A program made the position numbers and the translations under genes. A model generated the notes under the pieces. It searched no databases and was not told the origin of the DNA. It saw only the letters and a program-made list of their open reading frames with translations. From contig JAXLVB010000001.1 in the NCBI GenBank assembly GCA_046329195.1, positions 868,001 through 932,000 on the forward strand: a DNA stretch of 64,000 nt, in the 5' to 3' direction. This DNA comes from JAXLVB01 sp046329195. Lineage in GTDB: Bacteria > Bacteroidota > Bacteroidia > Cytophagales > Spirosomataceae. The stretch's first letter is position 1; every line of letters starts with the position of its first letter. This document shows positions 44,718 through 53,625 of this stretch, one piece after another.

Positions 44718-44795
44718 ACAGCCTTTTATTGCCGTTGACGTAACTAATATACTCAAAACGCCTGCTGTTCAACCGAACAGCAGGCGTTTTTTGCT
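44697..44795 (+). promoter_or_regulatory. trp attenuator: 1:2, 2:3 and 3:4 pairings with terminator
   Basis: Segment 1 CAACTGA (44697-44703) pairs with TCAGTTG (44710-44716) as 1:2. Segment 2 TTGAACAGC (44714-44722) is the exact reverse complement of segment 3 GCTGTTCAA (44764-44772), giving the antiterminator. Segment 3 (44755-44770) pairs with segment 4 GAACAGCAGGCGTTTT (44775-44790) over a loop AACC to form a strong terminator with a T run. The 2:3 and 3:4 pairings exclude each other. Pairings were read by hand and not computed for energy. Confidence 0.9.
44755..44793 (+). terminator. Terminator hairpin of the trp attenuator (3:4)
   Basis: AAAACGCCTGCTGTTC (44755-44770), loop AACC, GAACAGCAGGCGTTTT (44775-44790), followed by TT. 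Sixteen bp, GC-rich at the base of the loop. Confidence 0.9.
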
Positions 44796-44877
44796 TTAAC
44801 AAGCTATCAACTTGTACCTCAACAAAAAAACACCGAGTTGTTACCCAAAAATTAGGATTAAGTAGCTGATTATAAAG

Positions 44878-44900
44878 TGATTGATTTGTAAAATCAGTCA
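44878..44900 (+). other. Hairpin between the attenuator and the second leader ORF
   Basis: TGATTGATTT (44878-44887), loop GTA, AAATCAGTCA (44891-44900), one G-T pair. No T run after it. It may space or protect the leader RNA. Confidence 0.35.
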
Positions 44901-44924
44901 AAATTAACAGAAAGATACAGTACA

Positions 44925-45038
44925 ATGGAAACTAGGAACGTGCTTACTTTTTATCGTTTAGTGACGACAATTCAACCTGAAAATTATGCAGTTGATAGCA
45001 ATAAATTTTTCTGGTCTTGGCACAGGTGGCAACTTTAA
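44925..45038 (+). CDS. Second Trp-rich mini-ORF in the trp leader
   Basis: 37 codons from ATG 44925 to TAA 45036-45038. The last ten residues are FFWSWHRWQL: three Trp and two Phe codons. It shares the 10-mer GGTGGCAACT and the residues WQL with trpL, which suggests that the two arose by duplication or are under the same constraint. After the stop, TGAAC (45062-45066) can pair with GTTCA (45070-45074), and CAACTT-type bases at its end with AAGTT (45068-45072), mutually exclusive, but no T run follows. It may be a second sensing ORF, a decayed copy, or chance. Confidence 0.45.
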   Translation: METRNVLTFYRLVTTIQPENYAVDSNKFFWSWHRWQL

Positions 45039-45124
45039 CACGTCAATCATGACAACAACACTGAACCAAGTTCATCAAAAAATTTAGAAAAGCCGATAAA
45101 AGTAGGCACTAAACCTCAACCGAC
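45039..45124. other. Last part of the trp leader
   Basis: 86 bases before trpE. A 12-codon ORF (45049-45087) is present but has no aromatic codons; no promoter or terminator seen. Confidence 0.4.
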
Positions 45125-46564
45125 ATGTCATTCAAAATTTCTACAAGTTACAAGCAACTGCTGGCCGATATGATTACTCCCGTGGGAGTGTATCTGCAAC
45201 TTCGGGATAAACTTGCCAACACCGTGCTGCTCGAAAGCGCCGACTATCACGCCATGCAGAATAGTTTTAGTTTCATCGGATTTGACCCTGTGGCCAGTTT
45301 TGTACTGGACGAAGACGTGGTCACACAACAATTCCCCGACGGTACGTCGAAGCAGTTACACCTTAGTTCCCGAAAAGATGCTGTGGGGCAGTTGAGAGAG
45401 TTTGCCAGTTTGTTTCAACTCGAAAAGTCTAGTTTTCCTTTTCCGACCAACGGCCTGTTTGGCTACATGACCTACGACTCGGTAGAGTATTTTGAAGACA
45501 TTGAGATTCAGCCCAAAAGTCCCGAGAATGCTATTCCACAGGTAGTATATTATGTGTATCGTTATGTGATGGTGTTTAATCACTTCAAAGATGAAGTATT
45601 TATTTTTGAACACGAATACACCGCCGAAGGAGCCACGCAGTCGTCGAAGTCCACCAATAAATTAGGACTTTCGCTCGATGCACTCGAAATGATGGTGCAA
45701 ATGCCCAAAAAAGCAGCATCGGGCAAATTTAAAATAGTGTCAGAAGAATCGTCGAACGTTACCGACGACCAAATGCGAGAAACCATTCAGCAGTGCATCA
45801 ACCACTGCCTTAGAGGGGATGTTTTTCAGATAGTGCCTTCCCGCCGATTCAGCAAGCAGTTTGAAGGCGACGATTTCCAAGTATATCGTGCCCTGCGCTC
45901 TATCAACCCGTCACCGTACCTGTTTTACTTTGATTTTGGAACGTACCATATTTTTGGTTCATCGCCCGAAAAACAAATTTTTATCAAAGATGGCCAAGCC
46001 GAAATCCACCCGATTGCTGGAACATTCCGCCGCACAGGCGACGACGAAAAAGACGCCGAATTGGCTCGACAGCTTATAGCCGACCCCAAAGAATCTGCCG
46101 AGCACGTCATGCTGGTGGACTTGGCTCGCAATGACCTTAGTCGTAGTTCGGACGTGGTCAAGGTCGAAACCTTCAAAGAAGTACAGTTTTACAGCCATGT
46201 GATTCACTTAGTCTCAAAAGTTACAGGTAAAATGACCAACGGCACCAATCCCCTCCAATTGGTGGCCGACACCTTTCCGGCAGGGACACTCTCTGGTGCT
46301 CCCAAGCACATGGCTATGACGTTGATTGACCGATACGAAGTGACCAATCGAGGAATTTACGGCGGCGCCATTGGATTTATGGACTTTAACGGCAACTTTA
46401 ATCACGCCATTGCTATTCGGACATTTTTGAGTAAAAACAATACACTATTCTACCAAGCAGGCATGGGAGTAGTGGCCAAATCGGTGATTGAAAACGAAAT
46501 GGCCGAAGTAGGAAACAAACTCGGCGCTTTGCGTAAAGCAATAGAAGTAGCAGAACGACTTTAA
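45125..46564 (+). CDS. trpE: Anthranilate synthase component I
   Basis: 479 residues. Makes anthranilate from chorismate with ammonia delivered by TrpG. The feedback-inhibition element LLESADYHAMQNSFSFIGFDP near the N-terminus (Ser-containing LLES) predicts control by tryptophan. Core motifs: DVFQIVPSRRF, HPIAGTFRRTGDDEKDAELA, ESAEHVMLVDLARNDL and GAIGFMDFNGNFNHAIAIRT. First gene of the operon, preceded by the attenuator; trpG follows after 11 bases. Confidence 0.95.
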   Translation: MSFKISTSYKQLLADMITPVGVYLQLRDKLANTVLLESADYHAMQNSFSFIGFDPVASFVLDEDVVTQQFPDGTSKQLHLSSRKDAVGQLREFASLFQLEKSSFPFPTNGLFGYMTYDSVEYFEDIEIQPKSPENAIPQVVYYVYRYVMVFNHFKDEVFIFEHEYTAEGATQSSKSTNKLGLSLDALEMMVQMPKKAASGKFKIVSEESSNVTDDQMRETIQQCINHCLRGDVFQIVPSRRFSKQFEGDDFQVYRALRSINPSPYLFYFDFGTYHIFGSSPEKQIFIKDGQAEIHPIAGTFRRTGDDEKDAELARQLIADPKESAEHVMLVDLARNDLSRSSDVVKVETFKEVQFYSHVIHLVSKVTGKMTNGTNPLQLVADTFPAGTLSGAPKHMAMTLIDRYEVTNRGIYGGAIGFMDFNGNFNHAIAIRTFLSKNNTLFYQAGMGVVAKSVIENEMAEVGNKLGALRKAIEVAERL

Positions 46565-46575
46565 CAAGATAGACA

Positions 46576-47139
46576 ATGAAAATCTTAGTACTTGACAATT
46601 ACGATTCGTTTACCTACAACTTGGTCTATATGCTCCGAGAACTAGGCCAAGACGTAGAAGTGTTTCGTAACGACAAAATATCCCTAGAAGACGTACAGCA
46701 ATACGACAAAATTTTACTTTCGCCTGGCCCTGGGATTCCGTCCGAAGCTGGGATTTTGCTGGAGGTTATCAAAGAATATGCCCCCACCAAGAGTATCTTT
46801 GGCGTTTGCTTGGGGCATCAGGCCATCGGCGAAGCCTTTGGGGCAACCCTTCACAACATGGGCGATGTACTCCATGGCGTTACGACAAAGTGTTTGATTA
46901 CCGACCCATCCGAAAAACTTTTTGAAGGAATCCCATCCGAAATAGAAGTATGTAGGTACCATTCGTGGACGGTTGTGCCCGAAACGATGCCAGCTGAGCT
47001 GAAAATAACAGCCGTGGACGAAAATGGGTACGTCATGGCCGAAGCCCATACCAAATATGATGTTAGGGGGGTACAGTTTCACCCCGAAGCCTATCTTACC
47101 CAGTTTGGTAAAGAGATGATTACCAATTGGTTGAAGTAA
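46576..47139 (+). CDS. trpG: Anthranilate synthase component II, glutamine amidotransferase
   Basis: 187 residues. Class I amidotransferase with catalytic Cys in GVCLGHQAIGEAFG and His-Glu in VQFHPEAYLT, and the start LVLDNYDSFTYNLVYML. In some bacteria the same subunit also serves para-aminobenzoate synthase (PabA); position next to trpE makes TrpG the primary role. Confidence 0.94.
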   Translation: MKILVLDNYDSFTYNLVYMLRELGQDVEVFRNDKISLEDVQQYDKILLSPGPGIPSEAGILLEVIKEYAPTKSIFGVCLGHQAIGEAFGATLHNMGDVLHGVTTKCLITDPSEKLFEGIPSEIEVCRYHSWTVVPETMPAELKITAVDENGYVMAEAHTKYDVRGVQFHPEAYLTQFGKEMITNWLK

Positions 47140-47183
47140 AAACTGAGTCGTTGTTTTAAATATAGGCTAGCAAAGTGCAGACC

Positions 47184-48170
47184 ATGAAAGAAATATTAGC
47201 GCAATTATTACAACATCACCCCCTTACTACCAACCAAGCCCAAACAGCCCTGCTGAGTATTGGTAGGGGAGAAGTAAACGGCTCCCAAACGGCGGCATTC
47301 TTAACGGCATTGGCCATGCGACCCATCACCGTGGACGAACTCGAAGGGTTTCGCTCGGCTATGCTCGAACTTTGCCTAAAAGTGGACCTTTCGGAGTTTG
47401 ACCCCATGGACGTTTGTGGAACGGGCGGCGACGGCAAAGATACCTTCAATATCTCTACAACAGCGGCCTTTGTCGTGGCAGGTACAGGACAAACGGTAGC
47501 CAAAAACGGTAATCACGGGGTATCATCGTCGGTAGGTTCTTCTACTGTATTGGAGCATCTGGGTGTGAAATTTTCTAATGACTTCGACCACCTGCGCCGT
47601 AAAATCGAAACAGCGGGTATCTGCTATCTTCATGCGCCACTGTTTCACCCAGCCATGAAATACGTCGCCCCCATTCGCAAAGAGCTCGGCTTCAAAACCT
47701 TCTTTAATATCTTGGGACCATTGCTTAACGCCGCCTTTATTCAAAAACAACTGGCAGGTGTTTATAGCGCCAATATAGCCGAACTTTACACGGGTATTTT
47801 ACAAAAATCACGAACTTCGTTTGCTGTATTGCAAAACTTAGATGGCTACGACGAAATCTCACTCACTGGAGCTTGTAGGGTGATTACAAAACAAGGCGAA
47901 TCGGTTTTGTTTCCAGAAGATTTTGGTTTTCAGGCTGTTACTGAAAAAGAACTCTACGGAGGTGACACGCTCGAAGAGTCAGCTATTATCCTGAAAAATA
48001 TACTTCAAAATCAAGGAACCAAAGCCCAAACCCAAGTGGTATTAGCCAACGCCGCAGTGGCTCTTTGTGCCGCAGATCCAACGTTGAGCCTTGCCGACGC
48101 CGTAGCCAAAGCAACCGAATCGCTGGAAAGTGGACGAGCGTACCAATCCTTAAAGAAACTAGCCGAATAA
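47184..48170 (+). CDS. trpD: Anthranilate phosphoribosyltransferase
   Basis: 328 residues from the ATG at 47184; a GTG at 47175 would add three residues. PRPP-binding CGTGGDGKDTFNISTTAAFV followed by AKNGNHGVSSSVGSS, the anthranilate-binding SSxxGSADVLE-like region reading STVLEHLGVKF, and HPAMKYVAPIRKELG. Second enzyme of the pathway, 44 bases after trpG. Confidence 0.94.
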   Translation: MKEILAQLLQHHPLTTNQAQTALLSIGRGEVNGSQTAAFLTALAMRPITVDELEGFRSAMLELCLKVDLSEFDPMDVCGTGGDGKDTFNISTTAAFVVAGTGQTVAKNGNHGVSSSVGSSTVLEHLGVKFSNDFDHLRRKIETAGICYLHAPLFHPAMKYVAPIRKELGFKTFFNILGPLLNAAFIQKQLAGVYSANIAELYTGILQKSRTSFAVLQNLDGYDEISLTGACRVITKQGESVLFPEDFGFQAVTEKELYGGDTLEESAIILKNILQNQGTKAQTQVVLANAAVALCAADPTLSLADAVAKATESLESGRAYQSLKKLAE

Positions 48171-48240
48171 ACCTGTGTGAGTTCGGCGAGCCTAAAACTT
48201 GATTTAAAAAAAGAAACATACTAATTTTAAGGTCAATTCA

Positions 48241-49044
48241 ATGACTATTTTAGATAAAATTATTGCCCGTAAGCGCTTAGAAGTAACTGAGTGTAAACAA
48301 AAAGTAAGCATAGCTTCGCTCGAAGCTTCTGATTACTTCACCAAAACCACTGTGTCGTTAAAACAAGCACTTTTCTCCGACACTAACACGGGCATCATTG
48401 CAGAGTTCAAGCGTAAGTCTCCATCCAAAGGCATCATCAATGATCAAGTTCGGGTCGAAGACGTAACCGCTGGCTATGTAAGCGCAGGCGCAGCAGGTCT
48501 GTCGGTGCTTACCGACACTGAGTTTTTCATGGGTACACAAGCTGACTTACTGGTTGCCCGAAAAACCAACCCTTCTACGCCCATCTTACGCAAAGACTTT
48601 ATGATAGACGAATACCAACTGCTCGAAGCCAAAGCTTGGGGTGCGGATGTAATCTTGCTGATTGCCGCCAATCTGAGTGTGTTGGAGGTAAAATCGCTAA
48701 GTCATTTTGCCCAAAACCTTGGTTTAGAAGTATTATTAGAGGTTCACAACCAAGAAGAACTCGACTCTCACCTATGCGACACAGTGGATATTGTGGGAGT
48801 CAATAACCGTAACCTGAAAAACTTTGCGGAGCAAAACGTCAATGCTTCCTTAGAACTAGCCGACCAGATTCCGTCAGCCTTTGTAAAAATTTCAGAGAGC
48901 TGCATAAGCCGACCGGAAACAATCCAATTGCTTCGAGGAGTGGGGTATCGAGGCTTCCTGATAGGTGAGAACTTTATGAAAACTTCAGACCCAAGCCACG
49001 CCATTGCGTCGTTTGTTGCGCAATTACATCAGCCAGCGGTTTGA
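48241..49044 (+). CDS. trpC: Indole-3-glycerol phosphate synthase
   Basis: 267 residues, a TIM barrel that closes the indole ring. Seen: IIAEFKRKSPSKGII, ILRKDFMIDEYQLLEAKAWGAD, VNNRNLKNF and SESCISRPETIQLL; catalytic Lys and Glu residues in place. Not fused to TrpF, which is encoded separately by the next gene. Confidence 0.94.
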   Translation: MTILDKIIARKRLEVTECKQKVSIASLEASDYFTKTTVSLKQALFSDTNTGIIAEFKRKSPSKGIINDQVRVEDVTAGYVSAGAAGLSVLTDTEFFMGTQADLLVARKTNPSTPILRKDFMIDEYQLLEAKAWGADVILLIAANLSVLEVKSLSHFAQNLGLEVLLEVHNQEELDSHLCDTVDIVGVNNRNLKNFAEQNVNASLELADQIPSAFVKISESCISRPETIQLLRGVGYRGFLIGENFMKTSDPSHAIASFVAQLHQPAV

Positions 49045-49090
49045 GGATTTTGGCGAAGAATACTAACCCAATATCCAATTTATAACACGT

Positions 49091-49729
49091 ATGAGATTAA
49101 AAGTTTGCGGCATGAGAGATTCCGATAATATTCGGGAGCTACTCGAACTTCAACCCGATTACATGGGTTTCATTTTTTACGAAAAATCTCCTCGCTTTGT
49201 GGCCGATGAATTAGATGAACAACTACTCAAATCGTTTCCTCGAACCACCAAAAAAGTAGGAGTCTTTGTAAATGCAACGATAGACACGATTCTACGAAAT
49301 GTAAAGCGCTATAACCTTGATTTTGTCCAACTCCACGGCGACGAAACCCCCGACTTCTGCAAAAGCCTTCAGTTCAAAGGGGTCAACATCATCAAAGCCT
49401 TTTCGGTGGACGAAAACTTCAATTTCAACAAATTGAATAACTACAAGCCAGTTTGCGATTACTTTTTGTTCGATGCCAAAGGTCAAAATCGTGGTGGAAA
49501 TGGTACTACCTTCGACTGGTCTGTACTAAAACGATACGACAACGAAAAGCCATTTTTCCTAGCAGGAGGCATCGGGCCAGACCACGCCGAACAATTAACT
49601 TCGCTGACAGGTTTACGCATACACGCAGTGGATATCAACAGTCTGTTTGAAATATCTCCCGCTCAAAAAGACATCAAACGCATCCAAGCTTTTTCGGAGG
49701 TACTCAAACCACAAGAAGCCGAGGCCTAA
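49091..49729 (+). CDS. trpF: Phosphoribosylanthranilate isomerase
   Basis: 212 residues, TIM barrel. Catalytic Cys in RLKVCGMRDSDNI, then GFIFYEKSPR, VQLHGDETPDFC, the Asp region YFLFDAKGQNRGGNGTTFDW, and FLAGGIGPDHAEQL. Complete and of normal length; 46 bases after trpC. Confidence 0.93.
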   Translation: MRLKVCGMRDSDNIRELLELQPDYMGFIFYEKSPRFVADELDEQLLKSFPRTTKKVGVFVNATIDTILRNVKRYNLDFVQLHGDETPDFCKSLQFKGVNIIKAFSVDENFNFNKLNNYKPVCDYFLFDAKGQNRGGNGTTFDWSVLKRYDNEKPFFLAGGIGPDHAEQLTSLTGLRIHAVDINSLFEISPAQKDIKRIQAFSEVLKPQEAEA

Positions 49730-49779
49730 AACAATTCGTTCGGGCGTATAGCATTACGCCCATTTCGACTCACAAAACC

Positions 49780-50976
49780 ATGGAAACAATCAGCACAACA
49801 TCAGCGTACCAGGTTAATAATCGAGGGTATTATGGCAAATTTGGCGGCGCTTTCATTCCTGAAATGCTCTATCCAAATGTTGAAGAATTACGTGAAAACT
49901 ACCTGACGATTATCGAAGACCCCAGTTTCCAAGTAGAATTTCAATACCTGTTGCACGATTATGCAGGTCGCCCAACCCCCTTATTCTTAGCAGAACGTCT
50001 CTCCGAAAAATACAAGACCACTGTGTATCTTAAACGAGAAGATTTATGTCATACAGGGGCACACAAAGTCAACAACACCATCGGGCAGATTTTGGTAGCG
50101 AAGCGCCTAGGCAAAAAGCGTATTGTAGCTGAAACGGGTGCCGGACAGCACGGCGTTGCCACGGCCACCGTTTGTGCGCTGATGGGGTTAGAGTGTATTG
50201 TGTACATGGGTGAACTCGACATCCAGCGGCAAGCTCCCAATGTAGCTCGTATGAAAATGCTTGGTGCCGAAGTCCGTGCAGCAACCTGTGGGTCAAAAAC
50301 CCTCAAAGATGCCACCAACGAAGCCATGCGCCATTGGATCAACAATCCTACCGATACACACTATATAATAGGTAGTGTAGTGGGTCCTCACCCATACCCC
50401 GACATGGTGGCTCGTTTTCAGTCGGTTATTTCAGAAGAAATTCGAAAGCAATTACTAGAAAAAATCGGAAAAGAAACCCCCGACTACGTATTGGCTTGTG
50501 TGGGTGGCGGGTCAAATGCCGCAGGGGCGTTTTACCATTTCTTAGACGAGCCCACCGTACAGCTAATAGCTATTGAGGCTGCGGGCCAAGGCGTGAGCAC
50601 GGGACATTCGGCTGCCACCACCGCCTTGGGTAAACCCGGAGTTTTACACGGAAGCCGCTCTATTCTTATGCAAGATGAAGACGGTCAGGTCATCGAACCT
50701 TATTCAATCTCAGCAGGACTTGACTACCCCGGTATTGGACCAATGCACGCACACTTGTTTGAAACTGGTAGAGCACAATTCCCATCAGCAACAGATCAAG
50801 AAGCCTTGGAGGCTGCTTTTGAATTAGCAAAACTCGAAGGAATCATCCCTGCACTAGAGTCTTCGCATGCCTTGGCATACCTCAAAAGACTAAATGCAAG
50901 TGCAGATGAGACAGTCGTTGTCAATCTCTCAGGACGAGGTGATAAAGATTTGGCTACCTACATGAAATACCTGTAA
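49780..50976 (+). CDS. trpB: Tryptophan synthase beta chain (TrpB1 type)
   Basis: 398 residues. PLP-binding lysine in LKREDLCHTGAHKVNNT, ETGAGQHGVATA, the phosphate loop GGGSNAAGAFYHF, and GILHGSRS-like GVLHGSRSILMQDEDGQV, which is the COMM-domain region contacting TrpA. Starts GYYGKFGGAFIPEML, as usual for TrpB1. A second, TrpB2-type enzyme is encoded at 58.7-60.0 kb. TrpA is three genes downstream. Confidence 0.95.
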   Translation: METISTTSAYQVNNRGYYGKFGGAFIPEMLYPNVEELRENYLTIIEDPSFQVEFQYLLHDYAGRPTPLFLAERLSEKYKTTVYLKREDLCHTGAHKVNNTIGQILVAKRLGKKRIVAETGAGQHGVATATVCALMGLECIVYMGELDIQRQAPNVARMKMLGAEVRAATCGSKTLKDATNEAMRHWINNPTDTHYIIGSVVGPHPYPDMVARFQSVISEEIRKQLLEKIGKETPDYVLACVGGGSNAAGAFYHFLDEPTVQLIAIEAAGQGVSTGHSAATTALGKPGVLHGSRSILMQDEDGQVIEPYSISAGLDYPGIGPMHAHLFETGRAQFPSATDQEALEAAFELAKLEGIIPALESSHALAYLKRLNASADETVVVNLSGRGDKDLATYMKYL

Positions 50977-50992
50977 ACCAACAGGGTGTATC

Positions 50993-51688
50993 GTGAAAAA
51001 TCAAAAGCAACCCAAAGTAGTACACATAGGAGCAGAAATTGGAGCTGGTTTAGTCATGGGCATAATTACGGTCTTTGCACTCATTATGCTCACAAAAATC
51101 ATCCCGTATTTTCCGAGCTACCAACCCATAGATTTTCTCACGACAAAAACAGACCAAATCCTGTCACAAGTACCTTTCAAATGGGCCTTCTATATACATA
51201 TAGTAAGTAGTTGGGTAGTAATGGTAGTGGGACTAGGCCAGTTCCTACCTACCATTGCAAAACATAAACCAACCTTACACCGGCTACTAGGTAAGTTATA
51301 TATAGTATTCATCATCGGTTTGGCTGCCCCTTCGGGTTTAGTCTTAGCCCAATATGCCAACGGAGGGCTTCCAGCTAAAGTAGGGTTTTCAATGCAGTGT
51401 TTCGTTTGGTGGTACATCACCATTTCGGCTTGGCAAGCCATAAAGCACCAAAAATGGCAAAAGCACATCGACCAAATGATACGGAGTTATGCCGTTACCC
51501 TCGCAGCAATGAGCTTAAGAGTAGGTAGCTACATGATGATTTACTACCTCGGAACCAAACCCATCGAAACGTATCTAACAGTCACATGGCTATCATGGAC
51601 ACTCAACCTGTTGATTGCCGAAATAATCATACAAATCGGACTAAGCCAATGGTTATTAAAAATAGTACACTTTAAATCCGTAAAATAA
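50993..51688 (+). CDS. Membrane protein of DUF2306 type inside the trp operon
   Basis: 231 residues, about six hydrophobic helices (GLVMGIITVFALIMLTKII, FYIHIVSSWVVMVVGLGQFL and so on). HIVSSW, HRLLGKLYI and the repeated helix/His pattern suggest the DUF2306 (YesJ/HppC-like) family; the role of that family is unknown. GTG start at 50993 is used because the next Met lies inside the first helix. Starts 16 bases after trpB and ends two bases before the next gene, so it is in the operon. No known link to tryptophan synthesis. Confidence 0.6.
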   Translation: MKNQKQPKVVHIGAEIGAGLVMGIITVFALIMLTKIIPYFPSYQPIDFLTTKTDQILSQVPFKWAFYIHIVSSWVVMVVGLGQFLPTIAKHKPTLHRLLGKLYIVFIIGLAAPSGLVLAQYANGGLPAKVGFSMQCFVWWYITISAWQAIKHQKWQKHIDQMIRSYAVTLAAMSLRVGSYMMIYYLGTKPIETYLTVTWLSWTLNLLIAEIIIQIGLSQWLLKIVHFKSVK

Positions 51689-51690
51689 TC

Positions 51691-52536
51691 ATGAGAAACG
51701 TCATCATAACTGCCGTCTTGTTATTGGTGTTGGCTGGAGGATACTACTTCTACAAATCATCACAAGCCAAAGCCAAAACCCTCAAATTACAAACACACAA
51801 AGAAGCCATAGACACACTCCGTAAAAATGACAGCACGGCAATTCCCATACAATATGCTAAAATTCTCCCCGATTCTACACTCAAAATCTTAAAACAGTAC
51901 AACCTAGCCTCTTTGTGGGCCAATCCTGATACAGCCTTTGCTGATGCCAACCGTTTCGACGGATTCTACGGCACCGACCATTACCGCATCGAAATGTTCT
52001 TTTCAGAAGTCCGTCAAGATACCGAGCTACCACATACATTTTATGTCAAAGGAAAAAGCCGGTTCAAGAAAAATATCACACCCTTCAGCGGAGAAATCAA
52101 AGTAGAATCAATATCAATTCTAAAAGATCCAAACATTGCTATGGACGACATGGACGCCCAACAAGTGTACACACTCAAAGGGAGCTTCCAATTAAAAGAA
52201 GATTCAACCCGCCAAGGCTCAGGTATTTTTGCTGGAAATGTGTTCATGGACTTTTCGGTTAGTAAAACCGAGGAGCCTCAGTTATGGTTTTTTACACCAT
52301 CAACAGCAGCCCAAGGTGGGGGCTTCAAATTTCAAGGCAACTGGACAAGTAACAAAACCCAAGCCTCCAAACCAGTCATTTGGGCCAAAGACCTTTTTAT
52401 GTTTGCCAATAATATCCTCAAAAACTTCAGTATCGGCGAAAGAGACGTCGAAATCAACCCCAAATACCGACACTTAGGTTGGGACAACTACTGGGAATTC
52501 GAAGAATGGTGGGTTGACACAAAACCCCTACAATAA
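51691..52536 (+). CDS. Hypothetical membrane-anchored protein inside the trp operon
   Basis: 281 residues. One N-terminal hydrophobic helix (VIITAVLLLVLAGGYYFY) serves as signal anchor; the rest is soluble, beta-rich and rich in aromatic residues (HYRIEMFFSEV, FYVKGKSRFK, WEFEEWWVDTK at the C-terminus). I recognise no family. It starts two bases after the previous membrane protein gene, and trpA follows 99 bases later. Both genes between trpB and trpA may form a unit of their own. Confidence 0.55.
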   Translation: MRNVIITAVLLLVLAGGYYFYKSSQAKAKTLKLQTHKEAIDTLRKNDSTAIPIQYAKILPDSTLKILKQYNLASLWANPDTAFADANRFDGFYGTDHYRIEMFFSEVRQDTELPHTFYVKGKSRFKKNITPFSGEIKVESISILKDPNIAMDDMDAQQVYTLKGSFQLKEDSTRQGSGIFAGNVFMDFSVSKTEEPQLWFFTPSTAAQGGGFKFQGNWTSNKTQASKPVIWAKDLFMFANNILKNFSIGERDVEINPKYRHLGWDNYWEFEEWWVDTKPLQ

Positions 52537-52635
52537 ACCATAAAACAAAAGTTCAGTCAAAAATAGTAACTACCCCCCCTTACCTTGCTTCCAAAGAGCA
52601 AGAGTAAGAATTCGTCACACTAAAAAAACAAAAAA

Positions 52636-53424
52636 ATGGAAAACAGAATTACCCAACTCTTTGCGCAAAAACGTCAAAACATACTCAATATCTACTTCAC
52701 AGCAGGTTTCCCACAATTAAACGACACCCAAACGATACTCCTATCCCTTCAAGAAGCAGGCGCCGATTTAATAGAAATTGGTATCCCTTATTCAGATCCA
52801 GTTGCAGATGGAGAAACCATCCAAAAAAGTAGCCAAAAAGCATTAGAAAACGGAATGACCCTCAAATCACTATTCGAGCAACTCAAAAGTATGCGAGAGG
52901 ATATCACCATTCCTGTATTACTAATGGGATACATAAATCCTGTATTACAATACGGAATCGAAAATTTCTGTAAAAAGTGTCAAGAGATAGGAATTGACGG
53001 GCTTATCCTCCCAGACATCCCTTTAGAAGTCTATCAAGAAGAATTCAAACCAATTTTTGAAAAATATGAACTATTAAACATTTTTCTCATAACGCCCCAA
53101 ACCTCCGACAACCGTATTCGGCAAATAGATGCATTATCCAGAGGCTTTATATACATGGTATCTTCAGCAAGTGTAACTGGGGCCAAATCAGGTATCAGTC
53201 ATGAGCAGGAAAAATACTTTGAGCGTATAGATGCATTAAATTTAGAAAACCCACGCCTAATCGGTTTCGGTATTTCAGACCATAAAACATTCGTGCAAGC
53301 CTGTCAATCTGCCCAAGGAGCAATCATTGGCAGTGCCTTCATAAAACACCTCGAAACTACTAATTCACAAAACATGAAAGACTCCATCAGGGAATTTGTA
53401 AAAAACATTAAAAAAAATTTATAG
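52636..53424 (+). CDS. trpA: Tryptophan synthase alpha chain
   Basis: 262 residues, TIM barrel. Catalytic Glu in LIEIGIPYSDPVADGETIQKSS, Asp in DGLILPDIPLEVY, SSASVTGAKSG (phosphate loop), and GFGISDHKTF. Normal length. Last gene of the operon. No T-run terminator was seen in the 200 bases before the rRNA operon, so read-through into the rRNA leader is possible. Confidence 0.94.
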   Translation: MENRITQLFAQKRQNILNIYFTAGFPQLNDTQTILLSLQEAGADLIEIGIPYSDPVADGETIQKSSQKALENGMTLKSLFEQLKSMREDITIPVLLMGYINPVLQYGIENFCKKCQEIGIDGLILPDIPLEVYQEEFKPIFEKYELLNIFLITPQTSDNRIRQIDALSRGFIYMVSSASVTGAKSGISHEQEKYFERIDALNLENPRLIGFGISDHKTFVQACQSAQGAIIGSAFIKHLETTNSQNMKDSIREFVKNIKKNL

Positions 53425-53495
53425 CCTAAGTGATTGAATTTTAACAAATTAACTAGTTTTCGAAAAAATATCTCCAATTTTTTTCGAGTAAGTAC

Positions 53496-53526
53496 TTGAC
53501 AAGGGGTAAAAAAGCGTGCATCTTTG
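53496..53526 (+). promoter_or_regulatory. rRNA operon promoter
   Basis: TTGAC (53496-53500) and CATCTTTG (53519-53526; one mismatch to TATCTTTG), 20 bases between TTG and the -7 box. A/T tracts with a weak inverted repeat upstream (53459-53485) resemble an UP element. Confidence 0.75.
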
Positions 53527-53610
53527 CAGTCCCAAATGAGGGGAGGCGCTGAAAAAACAAAACGCCAACAATAATTAGAGAGCCAAATTCAGGTTCAACA
53601 ATTAGGAAAA

Positions 53611-53619
53611 GTTCTTTGA
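53611..53619 (+). promoter_or_regulatory. boxA-like antitermination site in the 16S leader
   Basis: GTTCTTTGA after AAAA; the same 13-base context occurs before 23S (55533-55541), suggesting a Nus-factor antitermination signal. Confidence 0.6.
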
Positions 53620-53625
53620 GATACT

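Noticed and set aside
45049..45087. 12-codon ORF before trpE as a third leader peptide
   Set aside because: No Trp or other aromatic codons and no terminator after it.
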